DNA of 64,000 nt from the NCBI RefSeq assembly GCF_900086595.1, contig NZ_LT575472.1, forward strand, positions 1,046,451 through 1,110,450. The letters are read 5' to 3'. Source of the DNA: Clostridium nigeriense (GTDB taxonomy: Bacteria; Bacillota; Clostridia; Clostridiales; Clostridiaceae). How positions within the stretch are numbered: the stretch's first letter is position 1; each line of letters starts with the position of its first letter. Position numbers and translations under genes: made by a program. Of the stretch, positions 43,817 to 51,796 are shown piece after piece. Below the pieces are notes generated by a model that did no database searches, was not told the DNA's origin, and worked only from the letters and a program-made list of their open reading frames with translations.

Positions 43817-44815
43817 ATGGAACTATTAAAGGTTATATGGAATCTAGCTAAAAAGGATTTAAAGAAAATAGTTCTTCCTGAAGGAGAAGAGGGAAGGACT
43901 ATAGAAGCTGCAATAAAAATAAATAATTTAAAGCTAGCTCATCCAATTTTAATAGGAAATGAAGAAATAATAAAACAAAAGATTAAAAGATTAAAACAAA
44001 AAAGTGATGATATAGAAATAATAGATACTAAGAAATATAAAGATATAGATAAATATATAAATAAGTTTTATGAATTAAGAAAGAACAAGGGAATAACAAT
44101 AGAAAAAGCTAAACAAATAATACAAGATCCATTGTATTTTGGAACCATGATGATTAAATGTAAGGATGCAGATGGACTTGTATCTGGAGCAGTGCATACT
44201 ACAGGAGAGTTATTAAGGCCTGGTCTTCAAATAATTAAGGCATCTAAAGGGGCAACTGTAGTTTCAAGTTTTTTTATAATGGGAATTCCAAGTTCGGATT
44301 ATGGAGAAGAAGGGATGTTATTATTTGCAGATTGTGCAGTTAATCCTAATCCAACTTATGAACAACTAGCAGAAATTGCAATTACAACTGCTGATACAGC
44401 AAAAAATATATGTAAAATTGAGCCGAGAGTTGCTATGCTTAGTTTTTCCACTATGGGATCAGCTGATCATGAAACAGTAGAAAAAGTAAGAATGGCCACA
44501 GAATTAGCGAAAAAATTAAGACCAGATTTACTTATAGATGGAGAAATGCAATTAGATGCAGCTATTGTTGAAAGTGTGGCAACTCTTAAAGCTCCTAATA
44601 GTAAAGTAGCAGGAAGAGCAAATATTTTAATATTTCCAGATTTACAATCGGGAAATATTGGATATAAATTAGTGCAGAGATTTGCTAATGCAGAAGCTAT
44701 AGGGCCAATTTGTCAAGGTTTTGCTAATCCAATTAATGATCTATCTAGAGGGTGTTCAGTGGATGATATAGTAAATGTAGTGGCTTTAACTGCTGTACAA
44801 GCTCAAAATATTTAA
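43817..44815 (+). CDS. pta: Phosphate acetyltransferase family enzyme
   Basis: 332 aa, compact PTA/PTB family enzyme. KIVLPEGEEGRTIEAA at the N-terminus, GAVHTTGELLRPGLQII, FSTMGSADHETVEKV and ANILIFPDLQSGNIGYK near the C-terminus match phosphate acetyltransferases better than phosphate butyryltransferases. Converts acetyl-CoA (perhaps also other short acyl-CoAs) and phosphate to acyl phosphate and CoA. Pairs with acetate kinase directly downstream. Being inside a TetR-linked accessory operon, it may be a second copy dedicated to this pathway. Confidence 0.87.
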   Translation: MELLKVIWNLAKKDLKKIVLPEGEEGRTIEAAIKINNLKLAHPILIGNEEIIKQKIKRLKQKSDDIEIIDTKKYKDIDKYINKFYELRKNKGITIEKAKQIIQDPLYFGTMMIKCKDADGLVSGAVHTTGELLRPGLQIIKASKGATVVSSFFIMGIPSSDYGEEGMLLFADCAVNPNPTYEQLAEIAITTADTAKNICKIEPRVAMLSFSTMGSADHETVEKVRMATELAKKLRPDLLIDGEMQLDAAIVESVATLKAPNSKVAGRANILIFPDLQSGNIGYKLVQRFANAEAIGPICQGFANPINDLSRGCSVDDIVNVVALTAVQAQNI

Positions 44816-44830
44816 TAAGGGGAATAAGTA

Positions 44831-46030
44831 ATGAAGATATTAGTAATTAATTGTGGAAGTTCCTCCTTAAAGTATAAATTGATAGAAATGAATGATGATA
44901 AGGTTTTATGTCAAGGATTAGTGGAGAGAATAGGAATAGAAAATTCATTATTAGTTCATAAAAATTTATTTCAAGAAAAATATAGCATAAAAGAAAATTT
45001 TTCCAATCATAAGGATGCTATAGATAAAGTATTAAAAATACTATTAGATGAAAAGCTTGGAGTAATTAGTAATATTAATGAAATATATGCAGTAGGACAT
45101 AGAGTAGTTCATGGTGGAGAAAAATATTCTAATTCAGTACTTATAGATGATGAGGTTATAAGATACTTAGAAGAATGTATAAAATTAGCCCCTATTCATA
45201 ATCCACCTAATATTATAGGAATAAAAGCTTGCAGAGAACTAATGCAAGATACTCCTATGATAGCAGTATTTGATACAGCATTTCATCAAAGTATGCCAGA
45301 TATAGCATATATTTATCCAATAGAATATAGTTTATATGAAGAACATGGAATTAGAAAATATGGGTTCCATGGGACATCTCATAAATATGTATCTCAAAAG
45401 TTAGGAGAAGTATTAGATAGGGATATAGAAGATATGAAAATAATAAGTTGTCATTTAGGAAATGGAGCAAGTATATGCGCTATAAAAGAAGGTAAGTCAA
45501 TAGATACTTCAATGGGATTTACTCCACTTGCAGGAATAGCAATGGGAACTAGATCAGGAAATATAGATCCATCTATTTATACTTTTTTAATTGAAGAATG
45601 TGGCTATACAGTTGAAGAAACTAATGAGTCATTAAATAAAAAGTCAGGAGTGTTAGGTATATCTGGTATTAGTTCTGATTTTAGGGATTTAGAGAAAGCA
45701 GCTTTAGAAGGAAATAAAAGAGCTAAGTTGGCTTTAGATATATTTTACTACAGAATAAGGGGACAAATTGCTGCTTATGCTGCTCATATGGGTGGAGTAG
45801 ATGCTATTATATTTACAGCTGGTATTGGTGAAAATTCAAGCATAACTAGAAAAGCTTGCTTAAAGGGTATGGAATTTTTAGGAGTTAAAATTGATGAGGA
45901 ACTAAATAACATAAGAGGAGAAATAGTAGAAATTAGTGGTGATACTTCAAAGGTAAAGGTTTTTGTAATTCCAACTAATGAAGAGCTTATGATTGCTAAA
46001 GAAACAATAGAGGTTTTAAATTGTAGTTAG
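44831..46030 (+). CDS. ackA: Acetate kinase
   Basis: 399 aa, ASKHA fold. [11 protein letters not shown] at the N-terminus, [42 protein letters not shown] and GIGENSS motifs are intact. Makes ATP from acetyl phosphate. Fifteen bases after pta with AAGGGG upstream; last gene of the operon, closed by a bidirectional terminator. Confidence 0.94.
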   Translation: MKILVINCGSSSLKYKLIEMNDDKVLCQGLVERIGIENSLLVHKNLFQEKYSIKENFSNHKDAIDKVLKILLDEKLGVISNINEIYAVGHRVVHGGEKYSNSVLIDDEVIRYLEECIKLAPIHNPPNIIGIKACRELMQDTPMIAVFDTAFHQSMPDIAYIYPIEYSLYEEHGIRKYGFHGTSHKYVSQKLGEVLDRDIEDMKIISCHLGNGASICAIKEGKSIDTSMGFTPLAGIAMGTRSGNIDPSIYTFLIEECGYTVEETNESLNKKSGVLGISGISSDFRDLEKAALEGNKRAKLALDIFYYRIRGQIAAYAAHMGGVDAIIFTAGIGENSSITRKACLKGMEFLGVKIDEELNNIRGEIVEISGDTSKVKVFVIPTNEELMIAKETIEVLNCS

Positions 46031-46061
46031 TTCTTAAATAAGAGTAATAATATTTATAAAA

Positions 46062-46098
46062 AAGACTAAATAAATTAAAACCTAATTTATTTAGTCTT
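46062..46098. terminator. Bidirectional terminator between ackA and the 3D-domain gene
   Basis: AAGACTAAATAAATTA pairs with TAATTTATTTAGTCTT over 16 bp with a 5-base loop; T- and A-rich flanks on both sides suit both convergent genes. Confidence 0.85.
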
Positions 46099-46124
46099 CT
46101 TATTTATAAAATTATTTCTTTGTT

Positions 46125-47324
46125 TTACCACTCATTTGGATAGGCTACTATATTAACTGTAACAGTTCTTCTACCAAAAGCGTAGCAATCTTGTAGAGTA
46201 TTCATATAAAGATCTATTTTATTTCCTTTAATAGCTCCGCCAGTATCTGAAGCAATTGCATAACCATAGCCTTCTACATATACCTTTGATCCTAAAGGAA
46301 TAACACTAGGATCAACAGAAACTGTACTTAATCCATTTGGATCACGAACTGGTTTAATACCCATAGCAGTTAAACCACCACCAGTGTATGCTGTAGCAGA
46401 CATTGTAAATGTAGATAAATTGCTTTCATTTGAGTTATCATTAGTTTCAGGTGTTGTATTACTTTGTGAATTTTCTTCAGCAATTAAAGCTTCATATTCT
46501 AAAATCTGATTATTACCAGAAGCTATTGCTTCCTCAGCTAAGTTAATTGCATAAGTGCTATTAAGTTGAGGTAACATAGAATTTAAGTTATTTAATGCAT
46601 TTTTAATATCCGAAATAGATGAAGATCCAGAATTAATTATAGAGAGAGAATGAGATATTAAGTTTACTTCATTCGCTTCAATTATATCCATAATTTCTTC
46701 TTTTCGAGCATTTAAATCAGATAAAACAGATTCTTGCTCTTGTTTCTTTTTATCAACTTCATTTAAGTCATTTTCAATGCTTGTCCTAAGTTTCTTTAAG
46801 TTTTCTTGCTTTTCCTCTATAACTTTAGCATCTTCTGCAAGTTGAGTTTTTTTATCGTTAATTTCCGATATTATTTCTTTATCAACAGAAAGCAATTTGC
46901 TCATAGCTTGTACTCTATAAAATAAGTCAAATATATTATCAGATGTTATTATGTAGGCAATCATACTAGAAGCCATATTAGTTTTATACATGGAGCGAAG
47001 TCTTTTGTCCATTGTATTTTCTCGTTCTTCTATTTCTACTTTAGCATCATCTATCTTTTTGTTGATATTTTCTATTTCTATTTCAGTATCTTTTATCTCA
47101 GAATTATTTTTCTCAAGTTCAATATTAATACTTTCAATCTCATTATTAAGTTTAGTAATTTCTGAATTAAGCTTTAGTGTTTCACTATCTAATTGTTCAT
47201 ATTTAGCTTTACTTTCTTGGATTGTCTGTGTATCTGAAGAATTTGGTTCTGCAAAAGCTATATTTGAAATATTAAAAGTTAAAAGTAAAGTAGCAATTAC
47301 AGAAATCAAAGTTCTTTTATTCAA
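46125..47324 (-). CDS. Secreted coiled-coil protein with C-terminal 3D domain
   Basis: 399 aa, exported. A signal peptide (about 1-25, ending NIAFA) is followed by a long Glu/Lys/Ile-rich coiled coil (about 35-215) like that of PcsB/CwlO-type proteins, a spacer rich in Asn/Ser/Thr, and a C-terminal 3D domain (about 310-399) with TAYTGGG and SDTGGAIKGNKIDLY, the fold of MltA-type lytic transglycosylases. Probably acts on peptidoglycan. Translation starts at a TTG at 47324, with GGAGGTGGGG seven bases before it. Convergent with ackA. Confidence 0.86.
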   Translation of the reverse strand: MNKRTLISVIATLLLTFNISNIAFAEPNSSDTQTIQESKAKYEQLDSETLKLNSEITKLNNEIESINIELEKNNSEIKDTEIEIENINKKIDDAKVEIEERENTMDKRLRSMYKTNMASSMIAYIITSDNIFDLFYRVQAMSKLLSVDKEIISEINDKKTQLAEDAKVIEEKQENLKKLRTSIENDLNEVDKKKQEQESVLSDLNARKEEIMDIIEANEVNLISHSLSIINSGSSSISDIKNALNNLNSMLPQLNSTYAINLAEEAIASGNNQILEYEALIAEENSQSNTTPETNDNSNESNLSTFTMSATAYTGGGLTAMGIKPVRDPNGLSTVSVDPSVIPLGSKVYVEGYGYAIASDTGGAIKGNKIDLYMNTLQDCYAFGRRTVTVNIVAYPNEW

Positions 47325-47774
47325 AAATCCCCACCTCCAATAAAATATAAGTTGTCAAATTAAATATATTCAATATACTACCCTAAATATTAATAATTAT
47401 CAAGTTAAGTGACGCTCTAAATCTTTGATTTAGTCAGCGGAACTTACTCATACGAACGGATGAGAGTAGGAGTTTCCTTATACGCTCTAAATCTTTGATT
47501 TAGTCAGCGGAACTTACTCATACGAACGGATGAGAGTAGGAGTTTAATTTTGTAAATAAAATTTATTATAATATTAAGAAAAAAAGAGCTTAAAGAGTCT
47601 GTAAAAATTGATTATGTAGATATTTATAAAAAACTACAATTTTATAGAATATATGTTATTATTAAATAAATAGGATTGCATTAAATTATTAATTAGTTCT
47701 AGAAAGCCACTAATATAAATAGGAATTTAAAGAATAGTTTCATACATTTAATGGATATTGAAAGGATTGATAAA
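47325..47774. other. 450-base gap holding a tandem structured repeat
   Basis: Contains the promoter region of the minus-strand 3D-domain gene, two identical 64-bp units described separately, and about 230 bases of AT-rich DNA before the small membrane-protein gene. No ORF seen. Confidence 0.6.
47412..47545. repeat. Perfect tandem duplication of a 64-bp two-hairpin unit
   Basis: Two identical copies (47412-47475 and 47482-47545), separated by CCTTAT. Each has two potential hairpins: CTAAATC-TTT-GATTTAG, extendable to GCT...AGC, and CTTACTCAT-ACGAACGG-ATGAG(AG)TAGG. The unit is less AT-rich than its surroundings. It may be a small structured RNA or a mobile palindrome; I do not recognise a named family. 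Confidence 0.75.
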
Positions 47775-48272
47775 ATGAAAAAGAGTAAAAAAGTTTTAAT
47801 CACTATCTTATTTATTAGTATAGGAATATTAGCATTCTATCTTATTCCCATGAGAATAACCCCTAAGGTTCCTTTAACAAGCGAAGATATTAGTGTAAAA
47901 GTAGAAAGGTCTGGAGGAAATACAGGACCAGTTTTTAAGGTAGGTAAAGATAAAAGTAAACTTAAGGAGATATTAAAGGACAAATACCCTGATAAAGATA
48001 TAGAACCATATTATATTGAATTAACAGGAAACCTACCATATGGAGTAGTAAATGACCCAGTTTTTTTAGGTGATTATGTAGTTCATGGCACGATTATTTC
48101 ACCAGATGGTGGGGAGGAAAAAAGTACAATAATTGATGTAAAATACACAGATGCAAAGATTTCAAGATTACTTAGGGATGATTCACAAATGAGTGCAATT
48201 TATGAAATGCTAATTGTATTTATTGCATTCATATCTGCGTTTATAGTAGTTATTTTGTTAATGATTAATTGA
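47775..48272 (+). CDS. Small membrane protein of unknown function
   Basis: 165 aa. One N-terminal helix (about residues 7-25) and one C-terminal helix (about 142-163) enclose an extracellular domain of about 115 residues with no recognised motif. The frame is open from 47751, but AAAGGA before the ATG at 47775 and the KKSKK start make this the likely N-terminus. Stands alone between the tandem repeat and a terminator. Confidence 0.65.
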   Translation: MKKSKKVLITILFISIGILAFYLIPMRITPKVPLTSEDISVKVERSGGNTGPVFKVGKDKSKLKEILKDKYPDKDIEPYYIELTGNLPYGVVNDPVFLGDYVVHGTIISPDGGEEKSTIIDVKYTDAKISRLLRDDSQMSAIYEMLIVFIAFISAFIVVILLMIN

Positions 48273-48315
48273 TAAAAATATAAATTAAAATTTTAATATT
48301 AATATATTACGAATT

Positions 48316-48344
48316 AAAGTCCAGCAAATTATCTGCTGGACTTT
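48316..48344. terminator. Bidirectional terminator between the membrane protein and argF
   Basis: AAAGTCCAGCA pairs with TGCTGGACTTT, 11 bp, 7-base loop. Confidence 0.8.
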
Positions 48345-48378
48345 ATATATCACATATTATATATATCAATAAAACCTA

Positions 48379-49299
48379 TTACTTTAATAATTTTACTAAA
48401 ATAGATTTTTGTACATGAAGTCTGTTTTCAGCTTCTTCAAAGATTACATCAGAATGTTTTTCTAAAATTTCTTCAGTGATTTCTTCTTCTCTATGAGCAG
48501 GAAGGCAATGTAGGACAATAGCATCATCTTTTGCAAGTTTCATAAGTTCAGTATTTACTTGATATCCTTTAAAAGCCTTCATTCTTTCTAAAGCTTCATT
48601 TTCTTGACCCATACTAGCCCATACATCAGTAATAATTACATCAGCATCTATTGCAGCTTCTTTAGGATCATTAACTATATTAAAATTAAGATTATTATTT
48701 TTAGATATTTCAATGCCTTTATTAATATAATCTTCTTTAATCATATAATTATCAGGAATAGCTAGAGAAATGTCCATTCCAGAAGTTAGACAACCTATTA
48801 ATAAGGATTGAGCCATATTATTTCCATCGCCTATATAAGCAACTTTTAAGCCTTCTAAAATATTTTTATTTTCTCTTATAGTCATTAAATCAGCTAAGAC
48901 CTGGCAAGGATGTTCATCATCAGTAAGCCCATTTATTATAGGAATATTAGAACATTCAGCAAGGTCAGAAACTTCCTTTTGAGAAAATGTTCTTATCATA
49001 ATTCCATTTAAATATCTAGATAAAACTCTTGCAGTATCTTGTATAGGTTCCCCACGACCTATTTGTAAATCACTAGAACTTAAAAAGAGTGGATACCCTC
49101 CAAGTTGATACATTCCAGCTTCGAAAGATACTCTTGTTCTAGTGGAAGATTTTTCAAATATCATTCCAAGGGTTTTTCCTTCAAGATGATGATGTTTTAT
49201 TCCATGTTTAAGCTCATATTTTAACTGATCAGCTAAATTTAAAATATCCAAGATTTCTTCTTTAGATAGATTTTCCATTTTTAATAAATCTTTATTCAT
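48379..49299 (-). CDS. argF: Ornithine carbamoyltransferase
   Basis: 306 aa. Forms citrulline from ornithine and carbamoyl phosphate. Carbamoyl phosphate site KSSTRTRVSFEAGM, ornithine-binding DVWASMGQ and HCLPAHR are intact. In-frame codons extend to a TTG at 49311, but GGGGG just ahead of the ATG at 49299 fixes the start. Last gene of the arginine operon; a hairpin repeat separates it from argD. Confidence 0.94.
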   Translation of the reverse strand: MNKDLLKMENLSKEEILDILNLADQLKYELKHGIKHHHLEGKTLGMIFEKSSTRTRVSFEAGMYQLGGYPLFLSSSDLQIGRGEPIQDTARVLSRYLNGIMIRTFSQKEVSDLAECSNIPIINGLTDDEHPCQVLADLMTIRENKNILEGLKVAYIGDGNNMAQSLLIGCLTSGMDISLAIPDNYMIKEDYINKGIEISKNNNLNFNIVNDPKEAAIDADVIITDVWASMGQENEALERMKAFKGYQVNTELMKLAKDDAIVLHCLPAHREEEITEEILEKHSDVIFEEAENRLHVQKSILVKLLK

Positions 49300-49317
49300 A
49301 AATACCCCCAAAATTAT

Positions 49318-49448
49318 AATTAATAATGAAAAATTAAGAATGAAGAATTATGGAAGTAATTTGTCCCAAATTACTAAAATTTAATTTATAAAACTCCTAA
49401 AGGAGTTTTTTTCGAAATTCTACATTTTACATTCTTAACTTTTAATTT
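49318..49448. repeat. Modular hairpin intergenic repeat, copy 6 (argD-argF gap)
   Basis: Arms AAAAATTAAGAATGAAGAATT / AATTCTACATTTTACATTCTT. Modules AGTAATTTG-TCC-CAAATTACT and AAAACTCC-TAAA-GGAGTTTT match those of copies 1 and 7. It fills the whole gap and touches the argD stop codon. Confidence 0.75.
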
Positions 49449-50599
49449 AAACATTGTTTTAATATCTCTGCGCCTTTTTTTATTTCTTCTTTGCTTATTA
49501 CTAGTGGTGGAAGTAGTCTAAGGACGTTTTTTCCTGCCGTTAATATTAATAACCCTTTTTCTAAGGCTTCTTTTTGAATTTCTAATGAGTTTCCTTCTAT
49601 TTCAATTCCTATCATAAGGCCTTTGCCTCGTATTTCTTTTATGAGAGGTGAGTTAATATTTTTTAATAATGATATTAAGTATTCACCTTTTTCTTCTATT
49701 TCGGTTAGTGTTTCTTTAGCACATATCTTATCTAAAACTACTAAAGCACCTGCACATGAAACTGGATTACCACCAAAGGTTGTTCCGTGGTCACCTGGAT
49801 TAAAGGTTTCTGATAGTTTTTCATTGCAAAGGAAACCTCCAATAGGTAGTCCAGCACCAAGTCCTTTAGCAACTGTAACTATATCAGGTTTAATGTTAAA
49901 GTGTTCATATCCAAAGAGTTTTCCTGTTCTTCCTATTCCGCATTGGACTTCATCAAAGATTAGTATAATATCTTTTTCTCTACAAGTTTCATAAACAGTA
50001 TTAACAAAATCATAATTTAGTGTATTAACACCACCTTCTCCTTGAATGGCTTCCATCATGATGGCACAAACATCAGAAGTTAATTTGTTTTTTAAACCCT
50101 CTATATTATTAGCTTCAAAATAATCAAATCCTTCAGGAAAAGGGAAGTAGTAATTATGAAACTTATCTTGACCTGTAGCGGTCAATGTTGCTAAAGTTCT
50201 TCCATGAAAAGATTGTTTTAAAGTTAAAATCTTATTTCTATTTTCACCATATTTAACAAAACTATATTTTCTAGCAAGTTTTATAGCCCCTTCATTTGCT
50301 TCAGCTCCTGAATTACAAAGAAATACTTTATCCATATTAGCCAAAGCAGTTAACTTTTTTGCTAGAGCAAGAGTAGTTTGATTTAAAAATATATTTGAAG
50401 TATGCTGTAAAGTACATGCAGCATTAGTTATAGCTTCAGTCCATTTAGAATCAGCATATCCAAGACTATTTACACCAATTCCACTTGTAAAATCTATATA
50501 TTCAACACCTTTATCATCATAAAGACAAGAGCCTTCCCCTTTAACTAAATTAACAGGAAGATAAGCATAAGTTGACATCAAAGGTAAATTATTTCCCAT
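49442..50599 (-). CDS. argD: Acetylornithine aminotransferase
   Basis: 385 aa, class III PLP aminotransferase. Gly-rich CNSGAEANEGAIKLAR, HGRTLATLTATGQ, DEVQCGIGRTG and the PLP Lys in VAKGLGAGLPIGG are visible. Converts N-acetylglutamate semialdehyde to N-acetylornithine. Unusually for this operon it is separated from argB by about 330 bases of repeat DNA. Shine-Dalgarno AAGGGGG before the ATG. Confidence 0.93.
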   Translation of the reverse strand: MGNNLPLMSTYAYLPVNLVKGEGSCLYDDKGVEYIDFTSGIGVNSLGYADSKWTEAITNAACTLQHTSNIFLNQTTLALAKKLTALANMDKVFLCNSGAEANEGAIKLARKYSFVKYGENRNKILTLKQSFHGRTLATLTATGQDKFHNYYFPFPEGFDYFEANNIEGLKNKLTSDVCAIMMEAIQGEGGVNTLNYDFVNTVYETCREKDIILIFDEVQCGIGRTGKLFGYEHFNIKPDIVTVAKGLGAGLPIGGFLCNEKLSETFNPGDHGTTFGGNPVSCAGALVVLDKICAKETLTEIEEKGEYLISLLKNINSPLIKEIRGKGLMIGIEIEGNSLEIQKEALEKGLLILTAGKNVLRLLPPLVISKEEIKKGAEILKQCLN

Positions 50600-50617
50600 T
50601 TTAAAAACCCCCTTTTT

Positions 50618-50720
50618 AAATTAAGAATGTAGAATTAAGAATGTAGAATTATGGATGTAATTTGTTCCAAATTACTGAAAATATATGAATTTATAAACTC
50701 CTTTAGGAGTTTTTTTATTA
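50618..50720. repeat. Modular hairpin intergenic repeat, copy 7
   Basis: The left arm AATTAAGAATGTAGAATTAAG is partly duplicated; modules GTAATTTG-TTC-CAAATTAC and AAACTCC-TTTA-GGAGTTT are followed by a T-run. The right arm appears truncated. Confidence 0.7.
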
Positions 50721-50824
50721 TTTAGGAAATTATATCTATGAAAAAGCTGTGGATAATTTTATGAGAGTGGTAAAATTCGTAGTGCAAGAATTATAGTTTT
50801 TATAATTTCCTTCCTTTAGTTTGC

Positions 50825-50897
50825 AAAGAGATAAATATTGTATGACGGCGACTTGGAGCGCATGCGACGGAGCAAGGAATATAATATTTGTCTCTTT
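50825..50897. repeat. Conserved-loop hairpin element, copy 1
   Basis: AAAGAGATAAATATTGTAT (50825-50843) pairs with ATATAATATTTGTCTCTTT (50879-50897) over 19 pairs, two of them G-U. The apical region contains GACTTGGAGC and GACGGAGCAAG, shared with the element at 57.75 kb. A T-run follows on the + strand. The element lies between argB and argD. Confidence 0.7.
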
Positions 50898-50928
50898 TTT
50901 TATTCATTTTACATTGTGCGATAGCACA

Positions 50929-51783
50929 CTAAAAGATCATTGTTCCGATTCCTTCGTTTGATAGTAGTTCTAGTAATATTGAGTGGGGAAGTGTTCCATC
51001 GATTATATGTGTCTTTTTAACTCCCATTCTAATAGCTTCAACGCAGCAATCTATTTTAGGAATCATTCCTCCATTTATAACTTTATCAGCTTGAAGTTTT
51101 TTTATTTCATGTGGATGTAGTATTGATAATAAGGTTGATGGATCATTTGAATCTGTCATAACTCCTGGTACGTTAGTTAAAAGTAATAATTTTTCAGCTT
51201 TTAATGCAGAGGCAAGTTTTGATGCACAAATATCTGCATTAATATTATAGGTTTCAGAGCAATCTTCACTTATAGCAATTGAACCTATTACAGGAATATA
51301 TCCAGAATTTAAAGCATTAGTTATAATTTCAGTATTTATAGAAGTTATTTCACCAACGTATCCTAAATCAACATTGCTTTCTAGTTTCTTAGCTTTTATA
51401 AATGCTCCATCAATTCCGCATAGACCAATAGCTTTTCCACCTACTCTTTCTATTAAAGAAACAATGCTTTTATTTACCTTTCCTCCAAGAACCATTTGGA
51501 CAATTTCCATAGTTTCTTTATCAGTATATCTAAGACCATTTATAAACTTACTTTCTTGTCCTATTTTATTTAGGAAACTAGATATATCAGGTCCACCACC
51601 ATGAACTATTACAGGCTTAATACCAACACATTGTAATAGTACGATATCAGTTGCAACGCTTTCTCTAAGTTCTTCACTAGTCATTGCGTTACCACCATAT
51701 TTTATTACTACTATTTTTCCGGAAAGGGCTTGAATGTAGGGAAGTGCTTGAGTTAATATTTTAGCATGTTCTAAATGATTCAT
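50929..51783 (-). CDS. argB: Acetylglutamate kinase
   Basis: 284 aa, amino acid kinase fold. VIKYGGNAM at the N-terminus, VHGGGPDI, GLCGIDG and INADICASKLASAL are typical. Phosphorylates N-acetylglutamate, the controlled step when arginine-sensitive. The open frame extends to 51816 over the argJ end, but AAAGGAGATG is correctly placed for the ATG at 51783, 13 bases after the argJ stop. Confidence 0.93.
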   Translation of the reverse strand: MNHLEHAKILTQALPYIQALSGKIVVIKYGGNAMTSEELRESVATDIVLLQCVGIKPVIVHGGGPDISSFLNKIGQESKFINGLRYTDKETMEIVQMVLGGKVNKSIVSLIERVGGKAIGLCGIDGAFIKAKKLESNVDLGYVGEITSINTEIITNALNSGYIPVIGSIAISEDCSETYNINADICASKLASALKAEKLLLLTNVPGVMTDSNDPSTLLSILHPHEIKKLQADKVINGGMIPKIDCCVEAIRMGVKKTHIIDGTLPHSILLELLSNEGIGTMIF

Positions 51784-51796
51784 TTTTACATCTCCT

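Larger units (their letters stand above)
50600..50928. other. Repeat-filled gap between argB and argD
   Basis: On the minus-strand arginine mRNA this gap contains a conserved-loop hairpin (50825-50897), an unremarkable AT-rich stretch, a modular hairpin repeat (50618-50720) and a small palindrome TGTGC-GATA-GCACA near 50915. No ORF. It may split the operon into differently expressed parts. Confidence 0.65.

Noticed and set aside
46990..47343. Ser/Ile/Leu-rich + strand ORF opposite the 3D-domain gene
   Set aside because: Low-complexity mirror of the coiled-coil coding sequence.
47412..47545. CRISPR array
   Set aside because: Only two units, with a 6-base spacer far too short for CRISPR and no cas genes.
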